Part shown: positions 5,462-12,245 of the stretch, one piece after another
Layout of the letters: every line of letters begins with the position of its first letter
How positions within the stretch are numbered: the first letter of the stretch is position 1
Assembly: GCA_030038695.1 (NCBI GenBank)
Contig: JASHSN010000266.1
Span: 1 to 14,756 of the forward strand
Direction: 5' to 3'
DNA length: 14,756 nucleotides
Source of the DNA: Nitrososphaeraceae archaeon
GTDB lineage: Archaea > Thermoproteota > Nitrososphaeria > Nitrososphaerales > Nitrososphaeraceae
Notes under the pieces: model-generated
Seen by the model: only the letters and a program-made list of their open reading frames with translations
Database searches by the model: none
What the model was told of the DNA's origin: nothing
Position numbers and translations under genes: made by a program

Positions 5462-6504
5462 AATATCGAAAGTTAGGAAAGAGCGGAATTAAAGTTAGTG
5501 AAATAGGATTCGGAACATGGACTATCGCATTAGATTGGTGGACGAGCGGTAGGAAGATTGACGATGACCAAGCAATTCGAATGTTGAAACGTTCGTATGA
5601 TCTTGGTATCAATTTTTACGAAATGGCAGACATGTATGGAAATGGTAAAAGCGAAAAACTGGTAGCTAGAGCTTTTAGAGGTATGCGCAAGGGCAGATCA
5701 GGAAGTGGGCAGGACGGAGATGAAATAATATATTCCACAAAATGGGGCTATGATATGTATGCCAATGTACAGGTAGGTCATAGCGAATTGCCGCAGAAAC
5801 ATGACCATGAATTTCTGGAATATGCCCTTGAGCAGAGCCTAATAAGACTGGATACGGACTACGTCGATGTATACAGCCTTCATAATCCGAAAATGAACGC
5901 TATAAAGAATGATCAATTGTTCCGATCTCTAGATGTTTGCATAGAGAATGGCAAGATCAGAAGTCATGGGGTAGCCTTAGGTCCTGCTATCGGTTGGAAA
6001 GATGAAGGGATGTTCGCAATGGAAAACCGAAATATCACGTGCTTGCAGACGGTTTACAATATCTTAGAACAGGACCCCGGCGATGCTTTTTTTGATATCG
6101 CCAAAAAGAATGGAGTAGGAATTATGGTGAGAGTCCCTGATGCATCGGGTGTGCTAACAGGGAAAGTGAACGAAAGGACTGTCTTCGGAAAAAATGATCA
6201 TAGAAGCAGCAGAAAAAGGGAATGGATCGTTGAAGCAATGCAAAAAGTTGAAAAGATGAAACCAATAGGTCTAGTAAACGGTTGGAATATAACGCAGTTG
6301 GCCATCAAATTCATTCTGTCTCAAAAAGAAGTGTCAGTCGTTCTGCCTACGGTCATTGACATGCACGAACTCGAGATGTTTGCTGAAATGTCAGATGGAA
6401 AATACCTACATGACAAGGATATTGCAGAAATAAAAACCCTATATGACAATAACTTCAATATAACGCCTTCTGCGTCTCCTTCCTTGTCTAAACGAAGTCA
6501 TTAA
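5458..6504 (+). CDS. Aldo/keto reductase family protein
   Basis: A 348-residue NADPH-dependent oxidoreductase of the aldo/keto reductase superfamily, a TIM barrel beginning [21 protein letters not shown]. Three of the four catalytic residues are in place: Tyr60 (MYGNGKSE), Lys95 ([10 protein letters not shown]) and His142 (YSLHNPKM). The fourth, normally Asp in the FDTAD motif, is Glu55 in [11 protein letters not shown]. The cofactor end (about 280-310) has the usual [20 protein letters not shown]. A Gly/Ser-rich insert (about 76-88, [13 protein letters not shown]) sits between barrel elements. It overlaps the DUF1802 stop by ATGA and so is co-translated with it. The substrate is unknown; the neighbourhood hints at tetrapyrrole metabolism, but that is inference. 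Confidence 0.92.
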   Translation: [348 protein letters not shown]

Positions 6505-6620
6505 ACATGAAATTCAATAAGGCAAGTACTATCTGCACATAGCGTTTGGAAATATTGGATCCTCCAAAAGTGAAATCGGGTATATAATTACAGTCGATAC
6601 TTTGACACAATTGTGATAGG

Positions 6621-6629
6621 TTTTTAATA
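6621..6629 (+). promoter_or_regulatory. TATA box for the siroheme decarboxylase gene
   Basis: TTTTTAATA is centred 30 bases before the TTG at 6655, fitting a leaderless mRNA and supporting the unusual start. A second AT-rich box, GGTATATAATTA at about 6579-6590, could be an alternative promoter. Confidence 0.45.
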
Positions 6630-6654
6630 GATGAGCTAGTATGACGAGTAGCCC

Positions 6655-7692
6655 TTGGTAGCAACATCTGTTCAAGCTCATCAACTGGATAATGTAGATA
6701 AAGAGCTTTTGAATGAAATGCAATGGGTTTTCCCGCTAACTGATAGGCCATATCTTGAGATATCAAAACGGTACAATACATCTGAAGAAGATGTTATACA
6801 AAGAACCTCACACTTAAAGCAAATAGGTCTCATTAGACAGATTAATGCGATTTTCGACACAAGACGACTTGGTTATAAAAGTGCTCTTATCGCTTGCGCC
6901 GTTAAACCCAATAAACTCGATCATGTTGCTGAACAGGTAAACAGGCATCCAGGAGTGAGTCATAATTATGAGAGAAATCACGAATTTAACATGTGGTTTA
7001 CTCTTGCTGTTCCACCATATGCGGATATGAAGACTGATTTAGACAGAATGGCTTCAATAGATGGTGTTATTAAATATCGCGTGTTGCCAACACTGAAGCT
7101 CTATAAGATAGGCGTTAGACTGGATATGGTAAATGACGATGCCAAAGTACCTGAACCAAATGATAGTGTCAAGACTTTAAATGCACAGAAATTCAATCTT
7201 ACCGAACGAGACAAAGAATTTGTCAGGGAACTTCAGAAGGATTTAAAGGTAATACCAGAACCATTTAAAGAGATGGCAGACAGTCTTGGCATAACAACTT
7301 CTCAACTCTTTTCAAAAGCTAAAGAATACGAAGATCTCGGAGTAATGAGGAGGTTCGCAGCAATCTTGCGTCATAGGGATGCTGGCTTCACTGCCAACGG
7401 TATGGTAGTATGGAAAGTTCCTCTTTTAAGGATTGATGAGGTCGGCAATAAGCTGGCAGCTTATCCGCAGGTCAGTCATTGTTATCGGAGACCAATTTAT
7501 CCAGACTGGCAGTTTAATCTGTTTAGTATGATACACGCACGTACAATAGTATCAGCAGAAAAAATTGCAATCGAGATATCTAAATCGATTGGCATCAAAG
7601 ATTATAGGATCTTATTCAGCTTACGCGAATTTAAAAAAGAGCGGGTAAAATATTTTGAAGACGACGGCATCGTGGCTGGCGGACAGGCTTAG
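6655..7692 (+). CDS. ahbAB: Siroheme decarboxylase, fused AhbA/AhbB-like
   Basis: A 345-residue protein with two tandem Lrp/AsnC-like units, each a winged helix followed by an alpha/beta domain. This is the architecture of AhbA and AhbB (NirD/L-like), which decarboxylate siroheme to 12,18-didecarboxysiroheme in the alternative heme route. Unit 1 (about 11-160) has LDNVDKELLNEMQWVFPLTDRP, the helix-turn-helix end QIGLIRQINAIFDTRRLGYKS and the family motif HNYERNHEFNMWFTLAVP (103-120). Unit 2 (about 181-335) repeats it with DLGVMRRFAAILRHRDAGF and VSHCYRRPIYPDWQFNLFSM. The start is TTG at 6655 because stops close the frame upstream and the next ATG (6718) would cut into unit 1. In many archaea AhbA and AhbB are separate; here they form one chain. 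It could be misannotated as an AsnC regulator. Confidence 0.9.
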   Translation: MVATSVQAHQLDNVDKELLNEMQWVFPLTDRPYLEISKRYNTSEEDVIQRTSHLKQIGLIRQINAIFDTRRLGYKSALIACAVKPNKLDHVAEQVNRHPGVSHNYERNHEFNMWFTLAVPPYADMKTDLDRMASIDGVIKYRVLPTLKLYKIGVRLDMVNDDAKVPEPNDSVKTLNAQKFNLTERDKEFVRELQKDLKVIPEPFKEMADSLGITTSQLFSKAKEYEDLGVMRRFAAILRHRDAGFTANGMVVWKVPLLRIDEVGNKLAAYPQVSHCYRRPIYPDWQFNLFSMIHARTIVSAEKIAIEISKSIGIKDYRILFSLREFKKERVKYFEDDGIVAGGQA

Positions 7693-7961
7693 ACCACCAA
7701 TAAAAGTTCAAATTGCTCATAAATTGAATCGTGGTTTGTAGGAGTGAATCTAACACGACCTGGGGTCACGGTATCTTTCAATCTACAATTCACTATTACT
7801 GACTGATTTTGCTTACGTCACTCAATGCCTTTGCCTCGAATAACAAGCCACATAATGTTAGATTACGCTTTGGCTGCATCGGTTCTTCCTTAAAATGGTC
7901 GAAATCAAACATTTCTCGTCTCCACTACCTCTTACCCGAATACATGTATGTAATCGACTCG

Positions 7962-8444
7962 TTAGCTGTATTCGCTTGTTGGCGGGATACAGTCATACCT
8001 CATCGAGATCCCATGCTCGTTGAAGCCGATTTTACTATAGAATGGCACGTTCTCTTCTGAGCAATCTAGAATCACCTTATAGCATTTCATTTGTCTGGCA
8101 AACCTTAACGATTCGCCGACTAACGCAGTACCAATACCCATACCTTCGTATCCTTTTTTGGTTACTACGTCTTCGATATGCCCAACTTTTCCTCCATTAT
8201 GTATAAACTTCTGTTCTATTAGCAAAGTATTTGAACCGACGATTTCTCCGTCGTTCTTAACTGCAACAAAGATTTTGCAGAATGGATAAGATGCAATCTC
8301 TCTTAAAATTTTCTTTGCATTCTCTTGGTCTTCGCTAATTCTTCCGACCTCGGCTAAATTCGATAACGTTTCGAAAAAACCTCTTGGCAAGTCTTTAGGG
8401 GATATTTCTCTCACTTCGAATTCAATCTTTTCTGAATCTCTCAT
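7962..8444 (-). CDS. GNA1-like glucosamine-phosphate N-acetyltransferase (GNAT family)
   Basis: A 160-residue GNAT-fold acetyltransferase. The core IEQKFIHNGGKVGHIEDV (76-93), the acetyl-CoA loop KKGYEGMGIGTALVG (96-110) and the C-terminal CYKVILDCSEENVPFYSKIGF (121-141, quoted as CYKVILDCSEEN and VPFYSKIGF) match eukaryotic-type GNA1, which acetylates glucosamine-6-phosphate on the way to UDP-GlcNAc. This is a small single-domain enzyme, unlike bacterial GlmU. The N-terminal ISPKDLPRGFFETLSNLAEV also fits GNA1. The gene stands alone on the minus strand, facing ahbAB across 269 bases. AT-rich sequence upstream of the ATG (8445-8483) probably holds its promoter. Substrate assignment rests on motif similarity; another amino-sugar phosphate is possible. 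Confidence 0.88.
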   Translation of the reverse strand: MRDSEKIEFEVREISPKDLPRGFFETLSNLAEVGRISEDQENAKKILREIASYPFCKIFVAVKNDGEIVGSNTLLIEQKFIHNGGKVGHIEDVVTKKGYEGMGIGTALVGESLRFARQMKCYKVILDCSEENVPFYSKIGFNEHGISMRYDCIPPTSEYS

Positions 8445-9315
8445 AAAATATTATATTTTTTGCTGGTGCCCAGTATTATTACTTTTTTCACAACAAAGTC
8501 CGAATTCGACAAACCAACAGAATTTCATATAGATACAGTTAGTTTGTTCAGGAATGTAATGACGAACAGTTAATAGATCGTATTAATTGACTCATAAGCG
8601 GCAATCATTTTTAATATATTGAATCGATATATCGTAAACTGATCAATAGTACAAACAACTTGAATAAGTTATATGTGGTCTGAGATGGGCGATTCCGTAG
8701 AGCCAGGAGTAACACCATGGGATGTTAACCGATGCGATAGTCAATTTCAGGTATAATTTCAAGCACAGGAGAGTCGTTCTCGCTCCTCAGCACATAACAT
8801 CACGATGCATATAGGAACACGTCTGTCAAATGACTAAAATTAAGATCAAAAGACGCGTGTCAAAAAGTGAAGTAAAAACAGAGTGTGTCACAAATCTTAA
8901 TGTTATCAAAGTTATCCTGGTTTAGTAGCTTAGGAAATCATGTCGAGCATTGAATCATTTTTCATCAGTCTAGCTATGTTCACTACCCTTACTAAGTATA
9001 ATCTAACATTGTGGACTTTTCGAGATATCAAGTCCTCACCAGAAATAACTGACGTTTACGTCTGAGACAAGACTTCCCCTTTGCTTGCCACTGTTCACTC
9101 ATTCCGTCTAACTATTGCAAGAAGGATTTCTATACCAAAGTACAGTACAATTTAGTTACACTGGAGATGAATCAGTTCATTTTGATAACTATAGAATTTA
9201 GACTATAAGGACAAGAACTTCATTGTAAGCTGAAATCCAATTTATTCCTGTGCCATGGTACCTTACTTATGAATCATTAGTCGCTACTCTTATTGAGCAA
9301 CTAAGTTAGCGTATA

Positions 9316-9328
9316 TTTTTATAAATTA
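9316..9328 (+). promoter_or_regulatory. Distal TATA-like element upstream of rpl44e
   Basis: TTTTTATAAATTA is a good archaeal TATA match about 60 bases before the rpl44e start. It would give a leader of roughly 35 bases. It competes with the nearer box at 9353-9361. Confidence 0.4.
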
Positions 9329-9352
9329 GACACAACATTTATGGGCGCTTTA

Positions 9353-9361
9353 CTTAAATTA
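9353..9361 (+). promoter_or_regulatory. Proximal TATA-like element upstream of rpl44e
   Basis: CTTAAATTA is centred 27 bases before the ATG at 9384, which would give a leaderless transcript. Confidence 0.4.
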
Positions 9362-9383
9362 CCCCCGTCTAGCATTTAATATA

Positions 9384-9662
9384 ATGAAGATGCAGAAAGA
9401 GCAGAAGAAATTCTGTTCTAAATGCAAGACTCACACAGTCCAGGCTGTGTCGATTTATAAAAAGGGCAAAGATAGAGCTATGGCACAGGGTGCGCGTCGA
9501 CACGCTGAGGATAAGCGAGGTTATGGCGGACAAAAGTTTCCTGAACTAAAGAGGACGGCTAAGACTACAAAGAAGATTAGATTACGTTATACCTGTAAAA
9601 CATGTCAAAGACAGAGGCACGCCACAGGCATACGAATACGTAAACTTGAAATACAGCCCTAA
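9384..9662 (+). CDS. rpl44e: 50S ribosomal protein L44e
   Basis: Zinc-binding ribosomal protein of the archaeal/eukaryal large subunit, 92 residues, normal length. The two Cys pairs that hold zinc are CSKC (11-14) and CKTC (71-74). The basic middle with AQGARRHAEDKRGYGGQKFP (34-53) is the L44e signature lying near the E site. An in-frame ATG at 9390 is a possible alternative start; 9384 fits the TATA spacing. The gene is followed within 10-16 bases by rps27e, the common archaeal pairing, so both are probably on one mRNA. Confidence 0.96.
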   Translation: MKMQKEQKKFCSKCKTHTVQAVSIYKKGKDRAMAQGARRHAEDKRGYGGQKFPELKRTAKTTKKIRLRYTCKTCQRQRHATGIRIRKLEIQP

Positions 9663-9672
9663 TAAGGGATTT

Positions 9673-9879
9673 ATGACGATGACCTCTAAACGAAACATAA
9701 TGATACCGAAACCGCAAAGTAATTTTATTTCAGTTCAATGTCCTGAGTGTGGAGAAAAGAGGATTATCTTTACACATACAACAACCGATATTAATTGTAA
9801 TTCTTGCGGTCAAGCACTTGCTAAGAAGGCTGGCGCCAAAGCAAATGTTCTAGGCAAAGTCCAAAACATACTCGACTAA
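9673..9879 (+). CDS. rps27e: 30S ribosomal protein S27e
   Basis: Zinc-ribbon protein of the small subunit, 68 residues from the ATG at 9673. The two knuckles CPEC and CNSC are spaced as in S27e, and the C-terminal AKKAGAKANVLGKVQNILD is typical. The frame is open back to a TTG at 9646, but that would overlap rpl44e and add residues not seen in the family. ATGs at 9673 and 9679 are both plausible, with AAGGG at 9664-9668 just upstream. The stop codon TAA (9877-9879) overlaps the stop of the convergent cobY gene, so the two genes share their last four bases and no terminator fits between them. Confidence 0.94.
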   Translation: MTMTSKRNIMIPKPQSNFISVQCPECGEKRIIFTHTTTDINCNSCGQALAKKAGAKANVLGKVQNILD

Positions 9880-10505
9880 TTCCTCTCCTCGAGCATTGCT
9901 TCTGCCATCTCTAATTCTCTTGTTGAATTTACATTGACCGCGAGTTCCTTCTTGTTTATGACTATATAATGTTCTTCCAAGATACCGTCGTGGTTAACTT
10001 GTGAAGGATCAAGAATAGTTATACCAGAGTGAGAATACTCTTTGTTTCCTATAACGATCGTTATGCTAGGTTCTAGACCGATACGTTCGACAAACAGTTT
10101 TTCAAGCACGATAGACACGCAAGGAAAATTAGGCATACATCTGATAGATATGTCTTGAACAATTTTTGGATTTAGGAGTGGAAGATCTGCCGATACTACG
10201 AAGACCCTGGAAGGCTCGAACTCGTGCACAACTATCGAAAGATCTTTTGAATAGCTTATTCCGTTAGTTACAACTACATCGATCAGTCCCGAGCTAAAGT
10301 AATAATGGTTACGTAGGAACACGGTAGTTTCAGGCGTATTAAGACTCGAAATGGCTACAATTTTCTCGAATTGCCGGAACCCAACCAACGCGCGTAGTAC
10401 TCTTTCAACCATAGTCATACCTTTCAATTTTAACAATGGTTTTTCGGTTTCGATGACTGTGTTCATCCTGGTCCCTCTCCCGCCACACATCAAAGCAGCT
10501 ATCAT
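9876..10505 (-). CDS. cobY: Adenosylcobinamide-phosphate guanylyltransferase CobY
   Basis: A 209-residue nucleotidyltransferase, the archaeal non-orthologous replacement for the guanylyltransferase activity of bacterial CobU. It transfers GMP from GTP to adenosylcobinamide phosphate. The GTP-binding loop is CGGRGTRM near the N-terminus, followed by EKPLLKLKGMTMVERVL; ADLPLL in the middle is the metal/nucleotide motif of this fold. The ATG at 10505 is chosen because it overlaps the cobS stop as ATGA and gives the family-typical start MIAALMCGGRGTRM; an ATG at 10523 would add six residues. It is the last gene of the cobalamin operon, feeding AdoCbi-GDP to CobS encoded just upstream. Its 3' end overlaps rps27e by four bases. 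Confidence 0.92.
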   Translation of the reverse strand: MIAALMCGGRGTRMNTVIETEKPLLKLKGMTMVERVLRALVGFRQFEKIVAISSLNTPETTVFLRNHYYFSSGLIDVVVTNGISYSKDLSIVVHEFEPSRVFVVSADLPLLNPKIVQDISIRCMPNFPCVSIVLEKLFVERIGLEPSITIVIGNKEYSHSGITILDPSQVNHDGILEEHYIVINKKELAVNVNSTRELEMAEAMLEERN

Positions 10506-11278
10506 ATCGCTTGTTTGGTCCAATCGTTTGTAGCTGCGAAGAAAATAATTAAAGATGAGAGACGAATAAGCTCGTTTGAGGCACCTAAGACGTCGCCGGA
10601 TATACCACCAAAGCTTCTCTTTGAAGTGTAGTAAATTAATACCCCAATCAGCAAGGAACCAATCAACGATATTACACTTGGATAACCGCCCCTTGTTGCT
10701 ACGAGTATTAGAATCATAATGGCAGAAGCAGCCAAGAATTTTCGTTTATCCTTCATGCTCGCAGTAAACGGAGAACTGAAACCTTCCCATGCAGATAATC
10801 CTATGTGCGCTTGAACTACCATAATATACTTCGCAGTAGTTTCTGCAACCACAAGGCCTGTCAGTAGATTTATCGCTTCATGATTGTAGTTAGATATCGC
10901 AACAACCATGCCAACGACGTAAAGCACGACGGCGGCCGTCCCGGCAGATCCTACCGATGGATCAAGCATCACTTTGTACTTAATCTCTTTCCCTCCCTTA
11001 GCCATTAATCCATCGGCAAAATCAGCAAGTGCATCCGTATGGTTTGCTCCTGTAATTAATAGAAGTAACGCCGTAACCAGAAATCCAAGTAGAAACGGTT
11101 GTACGTAGAAAGAGACGGCATACGCGAATATCCCAACTATGGTCCCAATAATGGTACCAGCGAAGGGAAAAAGATACATCACTTTTGCAACATAATTAAT
11201 ATCAATTTGAGTTGAATGTCTAGCAACAGGTATTATTGACAAAAATGAAATTATTGCCTGTATAGACCTAAAAACCAA
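10502..11278 (-). CDS. cobS: Adenosylcobinamide-GDP ribazoletransferase (cobalamin synthase) CobS
   Basis: Integral membrane enzyme that joins AdoCbi-GDP with alpha-ribazole (phosphate), closing the nucleotide loop of cobalamin. It has about six hydrophobic segments. The active-site motif is GANHTDALADFADGLMAKGG, matching the family GxxHxDxxADxxDG pattern, and near the C-terminus FGGISGDVLGASNE matches the second CobS signature. The start is uncertain: TTG at 11278 gives the typical opening MVFRSIQAIISFLSIIPV with GGTGGA upstream, overlapping cbiB by 11 bases, while TTG at 11299 would add seven residues. The stop overlaps the cobY ATG. The histidine motif is complete, so the enzyme should be active. 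Confidence 0.93.
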   Translation of the reverse strand: MVFRSIQAIISFLSIIPVARHSTQIDINYVAKVMYLFPFAGTIIGTIVGIFAYAVSFYVQPFLLGFLVTALLLLITGANHTDALADFADGLMAKGGKEIKYKVMLDPSVGSAGTAAVVLYVVGMVVAISNYNHEAINLLTGLVVAETTAKYIMVVQAHIGLSAWEGFSSPFTASMKDKRKFLAASAIMILILVATRGGYPSVISLIGSLLIGVLIYYTSKRSFGGISGDVLGASNELIRLSSLIIFFAATNDWTKQAI

Positions 11279-12245
11279 ACAGAAGTTTCCACCAACCAAC
11301 CAAATATAAAATCAATAGTATTGGAATAGACATACCAGCGCTGAACAGAATGGTCGTCAATTTCATTATAGAGAGTGCTGTCCTACATTTAGCGATACTC
11401 AAGGGCTCGTGATTTTCTCCAAGGGAGTAATGTCCGATTTTTTCAAGCTTAATTCGAAGGGCGCCAGCCATTGCAGCCATGGGGTATCCAGCATTTGGGC
11501 TAAGAGTCTTGTTGTGATCCGCACGCAAAATTTTGAGACAATTCTTCCAGTCAGCGCCAACCAATTGAGATGAAATAACCATCAAAAATGATGTGATGCG
11601 AGCAGGAATATAGTTGGAGATAGTGTCCAATTTAGCAGACATCCATCCAATATTCTTGTAATATTCTTCTTTGTACCCTACCATCGAATCAAGAGTATTA
11701 ATCATTCTGTATGTCAACGCACCTGTTGGTCCCAAAAATGAATAATAGAACAAGGGCGCGACAATTCCGTCGACAGTACTTTCTCCAATACATTCTATTG
11801 TAGCAGAAAGGACAGATTGTCTACTGAGTTGTTCAGTAGGTCTTCTCACGATCAACGACAAATTTTGTCGTGCGCCCTTAAGGTCGCCCCGTTCTAGTGC
11901 GGCTGTGATCCGAATTGAATGTTGTTCCATTCCCTTTATTGCAAGAGTAGTTTTCAGTATTAGAGTCGTGAGGACTGTAGCGGCGACTATTCCAGCTAAA
12001 TGAGCACATACAAGCACTAATAGCTGGGTTGCTGTGCCAATTGACGTAACTAATATGATCGCGAAAATTGCACCCCGCAGTTTTTCGTTAATCACCCCAT
12101 AGGCTTTGATTTTTGGTATAAGCGTGGAGATTAGTGTCCCTATCCATGACACGGGATGAAATCTGTTAAGGGGATCCCCCAACATGATGTCTATTAATAT
12201 TGCTCCTATTAGACCAATTATTAAATATTCGAAGCAAGTTAGCAT
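11268..12245 (-). CDS. cbiB: Adenosylcobinamide-phosphate synthase CbiB
   Basis: A 325-residue polytopic membrane protein that attaches (R)-1-amino-2-propanol phosphate to adenosylcobyric acid. Family motifs are DIMLGDPLNRFHPVSWIG (19-36), the cytosolic stretch RRPTEQLSRQSVLSATIECI followed by GESTVDGIVAPLFYY, the segment RMINTLDSMVGYKEEYYKNI and RADHNKTLSPNAGYPMAAMA near the C-terminus. Length is typical. Its ATG overlaps the cobQ TAA by one base (TAATG), and its 3' end runs into cobS. The substrates are supplied by the two upstream genes: the PLP enzyme makes the aminopropanol phosphate and CobQ makes adenosylcobyric acid. Confidence 0.95.
   Translation of the reverse strand: MLTCFEYLIIGLIGAILIDIMLGDPLNRFHPVSWIGTLISTLIPKIKAYGVINEKLRGAIFAIILVTSIGTATQLLVLVCAHLAGIVAATVLTTLILKTTLAIKGMEQHSIRITAALERGDLKGARQNLSLIVRRPTEQLSRQSVLSATIECIGESTVDGIVAPLFYYSFLGPTGALTYRMINTLDSMVGYKEEYYKNIGWMSAKLDTISNYIPARITSFLMVISSQLVGADWKNCLKILRADHNKTLSPNAGYPMAAMAGALRIKLEKIGHYSLGENHEPLSIAKCRTALSIMKLTTILFSAGMSIPILLILYLVGWWKLLFGF

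Larger units (their letters stand above)
8445..9383. other. Long stretch without a confident gene
   Basis: 939 bases in which no frame exceeds about 35 codons with a sensible start. Near 8608-8634 there is an AT-rich promoter-like segment (TTTTTAATATATTG) ending in a palindrome CGATATATCG (8625-8634). Two short frames follow, 8685-8756 and 8830-8925, described among the findings. No tRNA T-loop or anticodon arm, C/D box pair or ribosomal RNA segment was found by eye. The last 70 bases hold promoter elements for rpl44e. The region may be decayed genes or may encode an unrecognised RNA. Confidence 0.5.

Noticed and set aside
6488..6781. Minus-strand frames at the aldo/keto reductase-ahbAB junction
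   Set aside because: No family features; they overlap the ahbAB start and its TATA box.
6655..7692. Lrp/AsnC transcription regulator
   Set aside because: Two tandem units with HNYxRxHxFNxWFT indicate siroheme decarboxylase rather than an amino-acid regulator.
7809..8060. Plus-strand frame of 83 codons
   Set aside because: Its second half is antisense to the acetyltransferase gene and the first half has no recognisable content or binding site.
8445..9383. tRNA, C/D box RNA or CRISPR array
   Set aside because: No T-loop with matching acceptor stem, no paired C and D boxes, and no regularly spaced repeats were found by eye.
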